Shown here: positions 10,090 through 18,876 of the stretch, one piece after another | How positions within the stretch are numbered: the stretch's first letter is position 1 | Layout of the letters: each line of letters starts with the position of its first letter | Origin: Pseudoalteromonas sp. P1-9 | GTDB lineage: Bacteria > Pseudomonadota > Gammaproteobacteria > Enterobacterales > Alteromonadaceae | NCBI RefSeq assembly: GCF_001399975.1 | Contig: NZ_LKBD01000007.1 | Span: 1 to 64,000 of the forward strand | Length of the DNA stretch: 64,000 nucleotides | Direction: 5' to 3' | The notes under the pieces: generated by a model | The model's input: only the letters and a program-made list of their open reading frames with translations | The model's database searches: none | Told to the model about the DNA's origin: nothing | Translations under genes and position numbers: made by a program

Positions 10090-11049
10090 ATGAAAAAGAT
10101 ATTTGTTATTCTCGGAATGCATCGAAGTGGCACGAGCTTAACTTCTGCAGGTTTACATTATGCAGGGCTAGAGTTTGGTAATGAGCTGATGGGAGCTAAT
10201 GCTGGCAACCCTAAAGGCCACTGGGAAGACAATGATGTCGTTGCACTCAATAATCGTATTTTATCCCAATTAGGTTTAACTTGGGAACATATAGGCAAGA
10301 TAGAGCGAGATAAATTGCAACTCGCAGAGTTGGAGCCCCTGCGACAGGAAGCATGCGCTCTAATTAAGAGCAAAGTAGATAAGTGCGACAACTATGCTTT
10401 CAAAGATCCCAGAACGGTAAGACTTTTACCTTTTTGGATTAACATATTTGATAGGTTGCAAGTACAAATAGAGGTTAATTATATTTTTGTTTGCCGTAAC
10501 CCAATAGATGTGTGTTATTCACTGGCGAAACGAGATAATAAATCGGTCGCCCATAGTCAACTCTTATGGTTACACCATAACTTAGATAATTTAGATTTAC
10601 TATTAGAAAAAAAAACTCTTTGTGTAGATTTCTATCAATTTTGCAAAACACCTCAAGCGAGTTTAAAAGCCGTTAGTAATCAACTTAATTTTGACTCGCA
10701 GGACAGTGAAATAGATCAATTCGCTGCTGAATTTTTAGATTTAAAGCTGTTGACAAGTAACCTAGATTCCTTTGTAACATCACAACAAAAGAAGCTTTTA
10801 AGTGTCTGTTTTGATGCTTATCGCTTATTCAAATTATTGCATTTAAAACGATTTGTTGGTGAGGAAGCTGAACAACTTACCCACATTAGCAAGCATTGGC
10901 AGATTATGGCGCAGCCGTTGGCTGAACAGTTAAATATAATGAATGACGAGATTATTTTACTGAACAAGCAAGTGGGCGATAGAGCATTAGGAGAGATTAA
11001 GCATCAACGTCAGTTACTTGAAAGGCTGCTTAAAAAAAGCGCTCAATAA
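10090..11049 (+). CDS. sulfotransferase family protein
   Basis: A P-loop sulfotransferase-like protein of 319 residues. The N-terminus has FVILGMHRSGTSLTSAGL (5'-PSB loop MHRSGTS), then GNPKGHWEDNDVVALNN, typical of a bacterial sulfotransferase subgroup. YIFVCRNPIDVCYSLAKRD near 140 provides the 3'-phosphate-binding Arg/Ser. I place the start at ATG 10090 (AAAGAG upstream) rather than the in-frame TTG at 10069. The last ~40 residues look helical and may be a short coiled coil. Confidence 0.75.
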   Translation: MKKIFVILGMHRSGTSLTSAGLHYAGLEFGNELMGANAGNPKGHWEDNDVVALNNRILSQLGLTWEHIGKIERDKLQLAELEPLRQEACALIKSKVDKCDNYAFKDPRTVRLLPFWINIFDRLQVQIEVNYIFVCRNPIDVCYSLAKRDNKSVAHSQLLWLHHNLDNLDLLLEKKTLCVDFYQFCKTPQASLKAVSNQLNFDSQDSEIDQFAAEFLDLKLLTSNLDSFVTSQQKKLLSVCFDAYRLFKLLHLKRFVGEEAEQLTHISKHWQIMAQPLAEQLNIMNDEIILLNKQVGDRALGEIKHQRQLLERLLKKSAQ

Positions 11050-11071
11050 AATAAATTAGAGTTTAAGAATA

Positions 11072-12064
11072 GTGATAAGTTTTTTTAGTCGCAGCCCTTC
11101 TCAGGATGAATGCGAACGTTTTTTGTTTGTTCATATTCCCAAAACCGCGGGTACGAGTTTTCGGGATGCTCTTGATAGTCATATGAGAATGGTCTACGAC
11201 TATAGTCAAGGAAACCCCGTAACATCAAAGGATGTCAGTAAGTATATTTATCAACAAGATAATTTTTATGATTTCAATAAACGCATATCGAGCTTTAAAA
11301 ATGTATGTATTGCAGGGCATTTTCCGGTATATAAATACTTAAATTTTGTAACTCCCAGTCGGATAATTACGTTTCTTAGGCACCCAGTTGATCAGGTTAT
11401 TTCACATTATAACCACCAAGTAAAATACCATAATTTAAGCTGCACTTTTGAAAAGTTTATTGCTACTCCTAAAAATGTAAACCTACAATCAAGGATGCTG
11501 TACCGTATTCCGCTTGGTCTTATTGGGTTTATTGGTTTAACCGAACAGTATGACTGCTCACTTAAACTGTTCAATGATATTTACAATATGGAACTTAAAT
11601 CACTGAGATCTAATGTAAATGATAAAAAAAACATGCAAAAAGAGGATCTTGGGAGTGAGTTATTAAATGAAATCCTTAACAATAACGCTGATGATCTGAA
11701 ACTTTATCAATCGGCACTTGCGTTACTAAAAACAAGAAGTGAATTTAACAAAAATACAGACCCTAAAAGGTGGGTATTCAGTCATGCTCAACTTAATAAT
11801 AAAGGCAATATTACAGGTTGTGCATTCACTTGCGGAGAAGAGGATAAAGCTGTTAAGTTAGAGTTATTGGTTAATGGTGGTATTTCGCATCAATTTGAAG
11901 CAAAGGAGTTCTTTAGTGAAATTCCGAAAGCTAGACTGCCGAGAGAGCGCTACGTTGGGTTTAAAGTAGCGAATAAGTGCTTACCTGCAGATAGTGAAAT
12001 AACAATACGAGTTGTGGAAACACAGCAAATAATCTTTAGTGATAAGCTTTTTACGAAGCGCTAA
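11072..12064 (+). CDS. sulfotransferase (Sulfotransfer_2-like)
   Basis: A 330-residue protein with FLFVHIPKTAGTSFRDAL at about 18-35 and IITFLRHPVDQVISHYNHQ near 103-120. This pairing is the hallmark of the heparan/chondroitin-sulfotransferase-like family (Pfam Sulfotransfer_2). The start is GTG 11072, with little Shine-Dalgarno but no better alternative upstream of the P-loop. The C-terminal ~90 residues (from about 240) are beta-rich and may form a separate binding domain. It lies 22 bases after the previous sulfotransferase gene. A 188-base non-coding gap follows. Confidence 0.78.
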   Translation: MISFFSRSPSQDECERFLFVHIPKTAGTSFRDALDSHMRMVYDYSQGNPVTSKDVSKYIYQQDNFYDFNKRISSFKNVCIAGHFPVYKYLNFVTPSRIITFLRHPVDQVISHYNHQVKYHNLSCTFEKFIATPKNVNLQSRMLYRIPLGLIGFIGLTEQYDCSLKLFNDIYNMELKSLRSNVNDKKNMQKEDLGSELLNEILNNNADDLKLYQSALALLKTRSEFNKNTDPKRWVFSHAQLNNKGNITGCAFTCGEEDKAVKLELLVNGGISHQFEAKEFFSEIPKARLPRERYVGFKVANKCLPADSEITIRVVETQQIIFSDKLFTKR

Positions 12065-12252
12065 CGAATTAATAACTAATTGTTATAAGCACCTTTAGAA
12101 TAACTGAGCTCACTAATTTAGTGGGATGTTGATTTTTACCTTCAATTAAACATGCCGCTAAACTCTTCAAGACGAAGCCGGATAGTCGTGTAAGGTTTGT
12201 GGGATAATGTTGTATTATGAAAATATATTTATGTTTTTGATTGAAGTAAAAA

Positions 12253-13179
12253 ATGAAGCTTGAATTCCTGATCTGTGGCACCCCGAATGACGCTTTTTGC
12301 TCTCAAATTGCGTTTTTTAGAATTTGTTTGGATTTTCTTGGTGGCGATTACCAGCAAGCTAGGGTTGTTGCCTTTTTTGGTGATCATACTGAAGAGACTA
12401 TCTCAAACAGGTGGAAACCATTTTTTGAAAGAATTGATGTTGTTTGGGCTCATGAAGTTGGCGCGACTAATATTGATTACAGTGCACAACATTATGCTCG
12501 TTTTGAGCACCTAAACCCTGATGCCGACCTCTGTGTGATTTGTGATGCTGATACGATTTTTTTAAATCCTTTGGAAGATTTAAGGAAATATACTAGTGAA
12601 GCTGACTCCCTGTTTGGAGTGATAGCTCATTATCATTTTCCAGCAGATTTGACAGAAATAAATAAAGTTGATGAATGGCAATACTTGTTTGAAAACGTTG
12701 TCCAAAAGACTCCCGACTGCAAATATCAGTATTCACTCACTAACCATCCTAATGGAAATCAATGTCCTTTTTATATTAATTATGGTTTTTTGGCGGGGAC
12801 GCCAAGTTCTCTGAAAGCGCTTTATATAGCGGAGAGTAAAATCATAGAAAAAGTACAAAGTTATGTAGGCTCTTACTGGTCGGCTCAAATTGCCATGCCA
12901 CTTGCTGCCGAGCTTGGTAATATAACTACAACTGCACTTCCTATGCGCTATAACTATCCAAATGATCCGGTTGCAGATGAAATTTATCCAGAAGAGATGA
13001 AAAAAATAATATGCTTACATTATCTAAGGCATAGCGAATTCGATAGGCAAGAAATATTTTCTACAGAGCAGAGCTTTTATAAATTTTTAGACTTAGATTT
13101 AGCTGGTTCGAATAAGGTTTTTCAAGAGCACGTCGAGCGTGTAACCAACGGAACTTATCCTTTTCGGAGTGGAGGCTAA
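12253..13179 (+). CDS. putative GT-A-type glycosyltransferase of the glycan locus
   Basis: A 308-residue protein I cannot place firmly in a named family. The segment DLCVICDADTIFLNPLEDL near 95-115 contains a DXD motif set in a hydrophobic strand. That is the nucleotide-sugar/metal site of GT-A folds, and LCLHYL near the end resembles the late His region of such enzymes. It is preceded by a 188-base gap, so it may have its own promoter, and it overlaps the next gene by one base. A role in adding a sugar to the sulfated polymer is inferred from context. Confidence 0.55.
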   Translation: MKLEFLICGTPNDAFCSQIAFFRICLDFLGGDYQQARVVAFFGDHTEETISNRWKPFFERIDVVWAHEVGATNIDYSAQHYARFEHLNPDADLCVICDADTIFLNPLEDLRKYTSEADSLFGVIAHYHFPADLTEINKVDEWQYLFENVVQKTPDCKYQYSLTNHPNGNQCPFYINYGFLAGTPSSLKALYIAESKIIEKVQSYVGSYWSAQIAMPLAAELGNITTTALPMRYNYPNDPVADEIYPEEMKKIICLHYLRHSEFDRQEIFSTEQSFYKFLDLDLAGSNKVFQEHVERVTNGTYPFRSGG

Positions 13180-14126
13180 TGAGTTCTTTAAAGAGAAAAA
13201 CTCTATATTTACACATTGGCGTGGGTAAAACGGGCACGACTTCACAACAAGCGTTTCTATCAAAAAATAGGGAGGCGCTTCTTCAGTTGGGTCTTGATTA
13301 TCTATATGCAGATGATTTAGGTCGAGGTTCAGGTCATCAAAATTTTGCTAAAAGTTTTATTAAAGATAAACCTTATTATGAAATGACCTTCGGCAATCTA
13401 GAGCAGGTTAAGCATGATGTGAAGCAAGAGTTAATTGAATCAACCTCAGAAAAGGTGTTAATTAGCTCAGAAAATTTTGAGCTCGCATGTCCTTTTGAAG
13501 TTGCACACTTTTTAAATGATATTGAAGACTTGGATGTAAAAATTATCCTCTTTGTTCGTAGTCAAGATGAACTATCAGAATCTGTCTATAACCAATTAGT
13601 AAAGTTAAAGAATGAGCAGCGTTCTTTTAAAGAGTTTTTTGAGTATACGCATAATTTAGGGTGGTATGATTTTCTTTCTTTGGCTAATAAATGGGAAGAG
13701 GCTTTTGGTGAGGGCAGCATTGTTGCATGTAAATATGATGCAAAGGAAAATGACTCTATATTAAAACTTTTGATTGCCGCTGGGGTAGATGAAGAAGCAT
13801 TTACTTCATTAGATTTTCAACTGACGCCCGAAAATGTATCAATAGGATATGAAACTTTATTTTTATTAAAATCTCTTAATAAGTTAGATATTCCAGGGCG
13901 CCCAAACCTTTATCGTAAAATTATGGAGCAACAAGCATCAGATAAGGAGCTTCCAGCACTAGTTTTTGATTCAGATACCGCAAGTTATATTCGACTATTA
14001 TATGATGGTGTGAATAAGAAGTTTTCTAAAAAATATTTGTCCAAAGAAACAACAGATTTTGGCGGTAGAAAGTATACTTTGCAAGAACGCCAGTTGATTT
14101 GTAAGCAAATTAAATCACTAATATGA
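13179..14126 (+). CDS. sulfotransferase-like P-loop protein
   Basis: A 315-residue protein with N-terminal YLHIGVGKTGTTSQQAF (P-loop GKTGTT at about residues 15-20) and KIILFVRSQDELSESVYNQ near 120, matching the PAPS-binding layout of the protein at 9129-10076. The two are about the same length and may be paralogues with different acceptors. It is the last plus-strand gene of the locus. Its 3' end overlaps by 9 bases the end of the convergent aminotransferase-like gene. Confidence 0.68.
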   Translation: MSSLKRKTLYLHIGVGKTGTTSQQAFLSKNREALLQLGLDYLYADDLGRGSGHQNFAKSFIKDKPYYEMTFGNLEQVKHDVKQELIESTSEKVLISSENFELACPFEVAHFLNDIEDLDVKIILFVRSQDELSESVYNQLVKLKNEQRSFKEFFEYTHNLGWYDFLSLANKWEEAFGEGSIVACKYDAKENDSILKLLIAAGVDEEAFTSLDFQLTPENVSIGYETLFLLKSLNKLDIPGRPNLYRKIMEQQASDKELPALVFDSDTASYIRLLYDGVNKKFSKKYLSKETTDFGGRKYTLQERQLICKQIKSLI

Positions 14127-15095
14127 AAAAGCACAATGCTTGTTTAATTTGCTTAATAAATGATGCATATCAGATTCACTATACCTTTGGTCAATAGGCA
14201 AGAATAAGGTTTTACTGGCGTAGAGCTTTTCCCAGCTATTGGCATTTGTATCGTCAATTACGTTTGACCAATAAGTAGGCAAATATATCTGATTTTTAAT
14301 TAATAGGTTTTTAACTTCTTTTGTTGCTTGCTTCGGCAGGTAAGGATAGCAGAATGGTATTGTTCTAGATTCACGCTGCTTAAGTAGAAATTGGAGCTGA
14401 TTACTTTCGCCCAGAACAGACTCAAGAATATTATAATTACGCGCTCTTTTGGTAATAACTTCCTTATGGTCAATATGTTCCATTATTTGCTTTGTAAATT
14501 TTGACATACCTGCCGGAACACTCTTTTCCAGCAGAGCTTCTGATTTTAAATAGTCTGAGTAGCCTGCGTTCGCATTTTTATAGTGTCGTAAAGTAAGATG
14601 CCTGGTATGTATATTCCTATATGAAATCAATTTCTGAGATAGGGGGGTTGGGCAAGTTAAGAGGGCGCCATCCGGCACGCCAAAGAATTTTCTACAACTA
14701 TATATGTTTGCATTTTTATTATTTGGTTTTGTGTAGAAAGCTTGTGCATTGTCAATTATGCTATGTTCAGGCAGGTTTTTAGCAAATGAATCTTTGATGG
14801 CACAATAATTCACATAATATAGTGGCGAGATATTAGAGCCTGTAATGACAAGCTCAGGTTCAAGTAACTCGTTGACTGAATACTCTTTAAACTGCAGGCT
14901 AGAGAAGCGTTGCTGAATGGTTTTTTTTACATTGCCGCACATTAACCTGGGGTAATATATACTCTTATATTTATTTTTTTTGATTAATGCTGATAATGCA
15001 TTTCTAGCTGTATTGAAATCTATTGCAGGTGGTAATTCGGATACACACGTATCCGAGACTGTTTCGAGCGAAAAGTATCCACCGTATTCTTTCAT
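14118..15095 (-). CDS. DegT/DnrJ-type aminotransferase-like protein (divergent, short)
   Basis: A 325-residue protein resembling fold-type I PLP sugar aminotransferases. HSIIDNAQAFYT near 140 supplies the Asp that contacts the PLP ring nitrogen. NIYSCRKFFGVPDGALL near 160 supplies the candidate Schiff-base Lys followed by the usual glycine turn. It is 50-60 residues shorter than standard DegT proteins, with a reduced N-terminal region. It begins 1 base after the methyltransferase stop and is the last gene of the minus-strand cassette. Function on a nucleotide sugar or glycan precursor is inferred. Confidence 0.6.
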   Translation of the reverse strand: MKEYGGYFSLETVSDTCVSELPPAIDFNTARNALSALIKKNKYKSIYYPRLMCGNVKKTIQQRFSSLQFKEYSVNELLEPELVITGSNISPLYYVNYCAIKDSFAKNLPEHSIIDNAQAFYTKPNNKNANIYSCRKFFGVPDGALLTCPTPLSQKLISYRNIHTRHLTLRHYKNANAGYSDYLKSEALLEKSVPAGMSKFTKQIMEHIDHKEVITKRARNYNILESVLGESNQLQFLLKQRESRTIPFCYPYLPKQATKEVKNLLIKNQIYLPTYWSNVIDDTNANSWEKLYASKTLFLPIDQRYSESDMHHLLSKLNKHCAFSY

Positions 15096-15096
15096 A

Positions 15097-15786
15097 TTAT
15101 TTTCTCAGTAATATGTCGAATCGATAGTGACTAAAGTCAAAATGTTCTGGCTGTTTTAAAATTGTAATTGAACTGAAGCCTAAATGACGACTAAGTTCTG
15201 TTAGCCAGGATTGAGAGAACCATGTGCCCATAATCGGCTGCTTTTGTTTGAGAGCATTAAAATAGGCATTTTTTTGTTCGTCAGTTTGATAAAACTGCCA
15301 TCGTTTCTCAACATCTAATATGTCTGTTACAAGTAAGACTCCATCAGTGTTTAGTGCTAAATATTGATTTTCAAAGATGGATATGACCTCGGCTTCAGTA
15401 AAGTGTTGTAATGCTGCCGTCATTATTATGTTGTCAAACTTTCCAACTGAAGCGCTATTAAAGGTTTTGATATCGGCACACATAAATTCAATATCTGTAC
15501 TATTTTTTGTCGCAGAGTCAATCAAGTTTTTACAAAAATCAACACCGACCACTCGATTAAAGCTATCTGTTAATTTTGATGTTACTAGGCCATTACCACA
15601 GCATAAATCTAGAGCTGATTTATCAGAACCTTGAACTAAAAATGTTTTTAAATGTTCTACTTGAATGCTCAGCGAATCATCTGACTGTGGAACTTTATTT
15701 TTTGTTCTCATTACTTGCTTATAAGGATTACCTGACGTTTCTTTCGTCGTATGTTCGTCCCAAATTCTTTTCCAGTAGTCAGACAC
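15097..15786 (-). CDS. class I SAM-dependent methyltransferase
   Basis: A Rossmann-fold methyltransferase. Motif I reads ALDLCCGNGLVTSKL, motif II VVGVDFCKNLIDSA, then IEFMCADI and FDNIIMTAALQHF. The start is set at GTG 15786 because GGAGG lies 5 bases upstream. An in-frame ATG at 15798 would overlap the WbqC-like gene further and leave that GGAGG inside the coding region. The N-terminal YWKRIWDEHT stretch resembles methyltransferases of O-antigen and lipooligosaccharide loci. It probably methylates a sugar or amino-sugar of the locus product. Confidence 0.75.
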   Translation of the reverse strand: MSDYWKRIWDEHTTKETSGNPYKQVMRTKNKVPQSDDSLSIQVEHLKTFLVQGSDKSALDLCCGNGLVTSKLTDSFNRVVGVDFCKNLIDSATKNSTDIEFMCADIKTFNSASVGKFDNIIMTAALQHFTEAEVISIFENQYLALNTDGVLLVTDILDVEKRWQFYQTDEQKNAYFNALKQKQPIMGTWFSQSWLTELSRHLGFSSITILKQPEHFDFSHYRFDILLRK

Positions 15787-16489
15787 TATTGCCTCCATTT
15801 TTTGTGTTGTGGTTGTTTACCCATTGTATTGTTTGCTCTTTTCCGAATTTTAAAATGAGATGCAGAATAGATAGATATCCAGGTCTATTTGAATAGCTCG
15901 CAAAATCAATAAACTTAAGATTTATATCATGTTTTAAAAACTCATTATGACCATATAAACAAACACCACCAGGTAAATTAATATAGTTATTAGTATTAAA
16001 CTGTTTACAGATAGCTATTACTCTATCTTTGCCTTTGGTTTCGGATAACGCAATAGGTGATTGTGAGTTAAGAGAATAGTCTAAATCTATTTCCAGATAC
16101 TTGGCTGTGGCAGTAATACTGTTTAGGGCTATCGTGCTTACATATTCCGAAGGAGCAGTTGCTTCTTCAAATAAACCTATTCCATCATTTAAATAAGGGG
16201 ATGAGCTGTATTCTTGGGTAATGGTTTTTATCATCTTTGAGCGCCATTTTAGAAATTCAGCGCTAATTACAACTTCGTTGATAGGGTTTAAATAACTTTG
16301 CTGCTTTTTTAATGGTATCGTTATATAAAATGGTTTGTTATTTACAACTAAGCGATTTCTGTTAACCCAACTGTTTTTGGGGTATTGCACATTATCTAAT
16401 ACCACTAGGTGGTCAGTAGCTTTAAGTAACTGAAAATAGCCTAGATACGGAAAAAAGTAAGGTTGCATAATCGAAAGTGAATCAACCAT
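15779..16489 (-). CDS. WbqC family protein
   Basis: A 236-residue protein starting MVDSLSIMQPYFFPYLGYFQ, the diagnostic N-terminus of the WbqC-like family. VVLDNVQYPKNSWVNRN, ITIPLKK and YINLPGG follow and are also family-typical. WbqC proteins occur in polysaccharide loci beside aminotransferases and are believed to act on amino-sugar or acyl-donor intermediates, but no general reaction is established to my knowledge. The gene overlaps the upstream aminotransferase gene by 8 bases and the methyltransferase gene downstream. Confidence 0.82.
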   Translation of the reverse strand: MVDSLSIMQPYFFPYLGYFQLLKATDHLVVLDNVQYPKNSWVNRNRLVVNNKPFYITIPLKKQQSYLNPINEVVISAEFLKWRSKMIKTITQEYSSSPYLNDGIGLFEEATAPSEYVSTIALNSITATAKYLEIDLDYSLNSQSPIALSETKGKDRVIAICKQFNTNNYINLPGGVCLYGHNEFLKHDINLKFIDFASYSNRPGYLSILHLILKFGKEQTIQWVNNHNTKNGGNSV

Positions 16490-17639
16490 TAGCTACTTCC
16501 CTTTGCTTTAAGAATTCACTTATTAAGTCGCAGATGTAATTAACTTCTTGTTTAGTAATATTTGAGCCACCAGGCAAAATAATCGTTTGATCAGCAAACA
16601 AGTCAGTAATGGGTAATTTAATATTATTTTTCGAGTAAGGTTTTAGTTTATGTGTGCCAGGAGAAAAGTATTTTCTAGCAATAATATCTTTACTATGAAG
16701 CATTTCAATTAAGCTGTCTCTGTTGTTAACCGAAACTGAGCAGGCTATATAGTGATAGTTCATGCAGTCGCCATCATAATTGACTAAATCAATACCACAG
16801 ATTTCTGCAAGCCGTTTTTTATAAAGCAAATATATAGTTTTTGAACGACGAGTTATTTCTCCAAAACACTTTAGGTTGGCAAGCCCCATAGCACAATGCG
16901 CTTCTGACAATTTCGCATTGATTCCTATTAGTGCAATGTCGTCATAATCTTTGAAGCCAAAATTAATGAACAGCCTGAGCTTTTCAGCTAATGTTTCGTC
17001 ATCGGTAGTTATTGCTCCACCCTCAAAGGTGTGGAAGGATTTAGTTGCATGAAAGCTAAATACTTCAGCGTCTCCAAAACTAGCAATGGGAACGCCTTTG
17101 TAATTATTACCGAAAGCATGTGCAGCATCAAAAATGAGTTTAATATTATGATCTTTAGCGAGCTTTTCAAAAGCTTCTATATTTGTCGCACGGCCCCAGA
17201 GATGTGTCGGAATGATTGCTGAAACATCAGATGTAATTAGTTGTTCACATTCATTTAAATCTAAGTTTTGTGTTAATGGATTTATATCGCAAAAAACGGG
17301 CTCTAGCCCTAATAAGGATAAAACATTGGCTGTAGAAGTAAATGTAAAAGCAGGTAATATTACTTTTCCTGAGAGAGTTAAACTAGATATAACAGCAAGC
17401 ATTGCTAGTGTACCATTCGCTGTAAGAATACAGTGTTTTACATTCAGATGTTGCTCAAGTTGCTTTTCTAGGTTGCTGCAATGTTGTCCTGCATTACTAA
17501 ACCAAGCATGAGAAAATGACTCTTCCATCAACTCTAAAAAATGCTCTTTCCCTAGCGTACTAGGTTTATTTGCATGGATAGGAAATGAAGCAGTTGGAAT
17601 ACTTTTAGAGTTACTGTGAGTTAAATCTTTGTGTTTCAT
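16482..17639 (-). CDS. DegT/DnrJ/EryC1-family nucleotide-sugar aminotransferase
   Basis: A 385-residue fold-type I PLP enzyme of standard family length. KLIFDAAHAFG near 185 holds the PLP-ring Asp, and VFSFHATKSFHTFEGGAI near 210-225 holds the Schiff-base Lys. The N-terminal part GKEHFLELMEESFSHAWFSN and TANGTLAMLAVISSL are typical of sugar aminotransferases. It is first in a four-gene minus-strand operon driven by a promoter at 17687-17715. FdtB-like amination of a dTDP-keto sugar made from the RmlB product is a plausible role, but no FdtA-type isomerase is seen nearby. Confidence 0.85.
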   Translation of the reverse strand: MKHKDLTHSNSKSIPTASFPIHANKPSTLGKEHFLELMEESFSHAWFSNAGQHCSNLEKQLEQHLNVKHCILTANGTLAMLAVISSLTLSGKVILPAFTFTSTANVLSLLGLEPVFCDINPLTQNLDLNECEQLITSDVSAIIPTHLWGRATNIEAFEKLAKDHNIKLIFDAAHAFGNNYKGVPIASFGDAEVFSFHATKSFHTFEGGAITTDDETLAEKLRLFINFGFKDYDDIALIGINAKLSEAHCAMGLANLKCFGEITRRSKTIYLLYKKRLAEICGIDLVNYDGDCMNYHYIACSVSVNNRDSLIEMLHSKDIIARKYFSPGTHKLKPYSKNNIKLPITDLFADQTIILPGGSNITKQEVNYICDLISEFLKQREVANG

Positions 17640-17686
17640 AAAGGAGCTTTTGCTGCATGTAAATGATGTCGAGTGTATTTGTTAGG

Positions 17687-17715
17687 ATTATACAGGGTTT
17701 ATATATATCCTGTAA
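17687..17715 (-). promoter_or_regulatory. sigma70-type promoter for the aminotransferase-WbqC cassette
   Basis: Read on the minus strand, TTACAG (17715-17710) and TATAAT (17692-17687) are spaced by exactly 17 bases. This lies about 50 bases before the aminotransferase start and just after the terminator of the preceding minus-strand unit. Confidence 0.72.
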
Positions 17716-17744
17716 TAAAAAGACCCTCTATTTTGAGGGCCTTA
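17716..17744 (-). terminator. Rho-independent terminator of the secreted-protein pair
   Basis: Read on the minus strand, GCCCTC, a six-base A/T loop and GAGGGTC form a hairpin followed by TTTTTATT. It is placed 19 or more bases after the stop of the tail-fibre-like gene. It separates that unit from the cassette promoter, which begins right beside it. Confidence 0.8.
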
Positions 17745-17762
17745 AAAGAAAATGAAATGGAC

Positions 17763-18866
17763 TTATCTTGTTTCTAAAGCTTCAATTCTTTTGTGTAACT
17801 GCTCTATGTAAATGTGCGCTTTTTCAAGCTCATTTAACATACCGCCTAGCTTTTGAGTGATATTGAAAGGAGAATTTTCAATGGTTTGACCTACGGCTGG
17901 TAGAAAACTATTTTTCCACATTTCCGTAGCATGTTCTTCAATAGACGGTAATGGATATGAATCACTGAAAACAAGGTCACAACCGCCTGAGCAAGCCGTA
18001 CCAGCGGTAGTTAAGGTTCCAGAAATAGTCATATCCCCCGATTCTGATAAGCGCATAGCAGCTGCAGAGTTATTTTTACTAATTAGAAAGTCATTTGGAG
18101 CGTTATTCTCATGGGTGAAGTACCAACTACCAGCATTGTTGTTATTTTTGAACGTGATATATGAACCACCGTTATTTTCTAGTAATAGCATTTGCTTTAC
18201 ACCAGTAGAAGTCTGAAGAAGATGCAGATTTGCCGATGGACTTTCAGTGCCCATACCAATATCACCATCTGTATCGATATAAAAGCTATTTTGTGGTGCG
18301 GAAGGTCTAATTCTAAACGGCAATGGGCTACCATTAGTCGCATCACGTATAAAGAAGTTAGTTTCGTTACCGGCTACATCCCACTTTTGTGGCGTAAAGC
18401 CTGAAGAACCATCTTGTTCAAGCCTTAGTGTTGGGCTATCGCCGTTTACGATATGCATTTCAACGACAGGGGCTGATGTGCCAACACCAATTCGACCTCC
18501 ATCATTCACATATAATGAATGGCTCGGCGCGCTTGCTTCGATCGTAAATGGTGTTCTACCACCATCAATATCATCGATTGAAAACTTATTTTGGCCACCA
18601 TTGCCCGAGTCATTGAATGTAATTTGCCAATCATTGGTTGGAAATGATGCGGACGCACTTGTATCTTGAGCTTTTATACGAAGGTTATTTTCCTTCAAGC
18701 GCAAAGTGTCAAAATTGAAGCTTTCACCATTAACGCAGTCAAGCCCTACACAAGCACTACCTTGAATGATTAAATCAGTTGTGAAAACCTGTGCCGCATA
18801 GGTGTTCATACTTGCTGTTAGTGCAACAGAAAGAGCGCTTAATTTTAATAGATTTGGTTTTTTCAT
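17763..18866 (-). CDS. secreted phage-tail-fibre-like protein with C-terminal coiled coil
   Basis: A 367-residue protein with a clear signal peptide (cleavage after MNTYA, about residue 24). The mature part is made of repeated blocks such as GRIGVGTSAPVVEMHI and GDIGMGTESPSANLHLL, each followed by an NxFxI-type strand. This is the head-repeat pattern found in tail-fibre and S74-peptidase-linked proteins. The C-terminus, from PLPSIEEHATEMW to the end, is helical and heptad-like (LNELEKAHIYIEQLHKRIEALE). A trimeric fibrous surface or secreted structure is likely. The catalytic S74 chaperone residues are not evident. Confidence 0.62.
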   Translation of the reverse strand: MKKPNLLKLSALSVALTASMNTYAAQVFTTDLIIQGSACVGLDCVNGESFNFDTLRLKENNLRIKAQDTSASASFPTNDWQITFNDSGNGGQNKFSIDDIDGGRTPFTIEASAPSHSLYVNDGGRIGVGTSAPVVEMHIVNGDSPTLRLEQDGSSGFTPQKWDVAGNETNFFIRDATNGSPLPFRIRPSAPQNSFYIDTDGDIGMGTESPSANLHLLQTSTGVKQMLLLENNGGSYITFKNNNNAGSWYFTHENNAPNDFLISKNNSAAAMRLSESGDMTISGTLTTAGTACSGGCDLVFSDSYPLPSIEEHATEMWKNSFLPAVGQTIENSPFNITQKLGGMLNELEKAHIYIEQLHKRIEALETR

Positions 18867-18876
18867 TATTTCGCTC

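Noticed and set aside
12069-12281. minus-strand 70-codon open frame
   Set aside because: It overlaps the start of the 12253-13179 gene, has no good ribosome site or motif, and the gap looks like AT-rich leader sequence.
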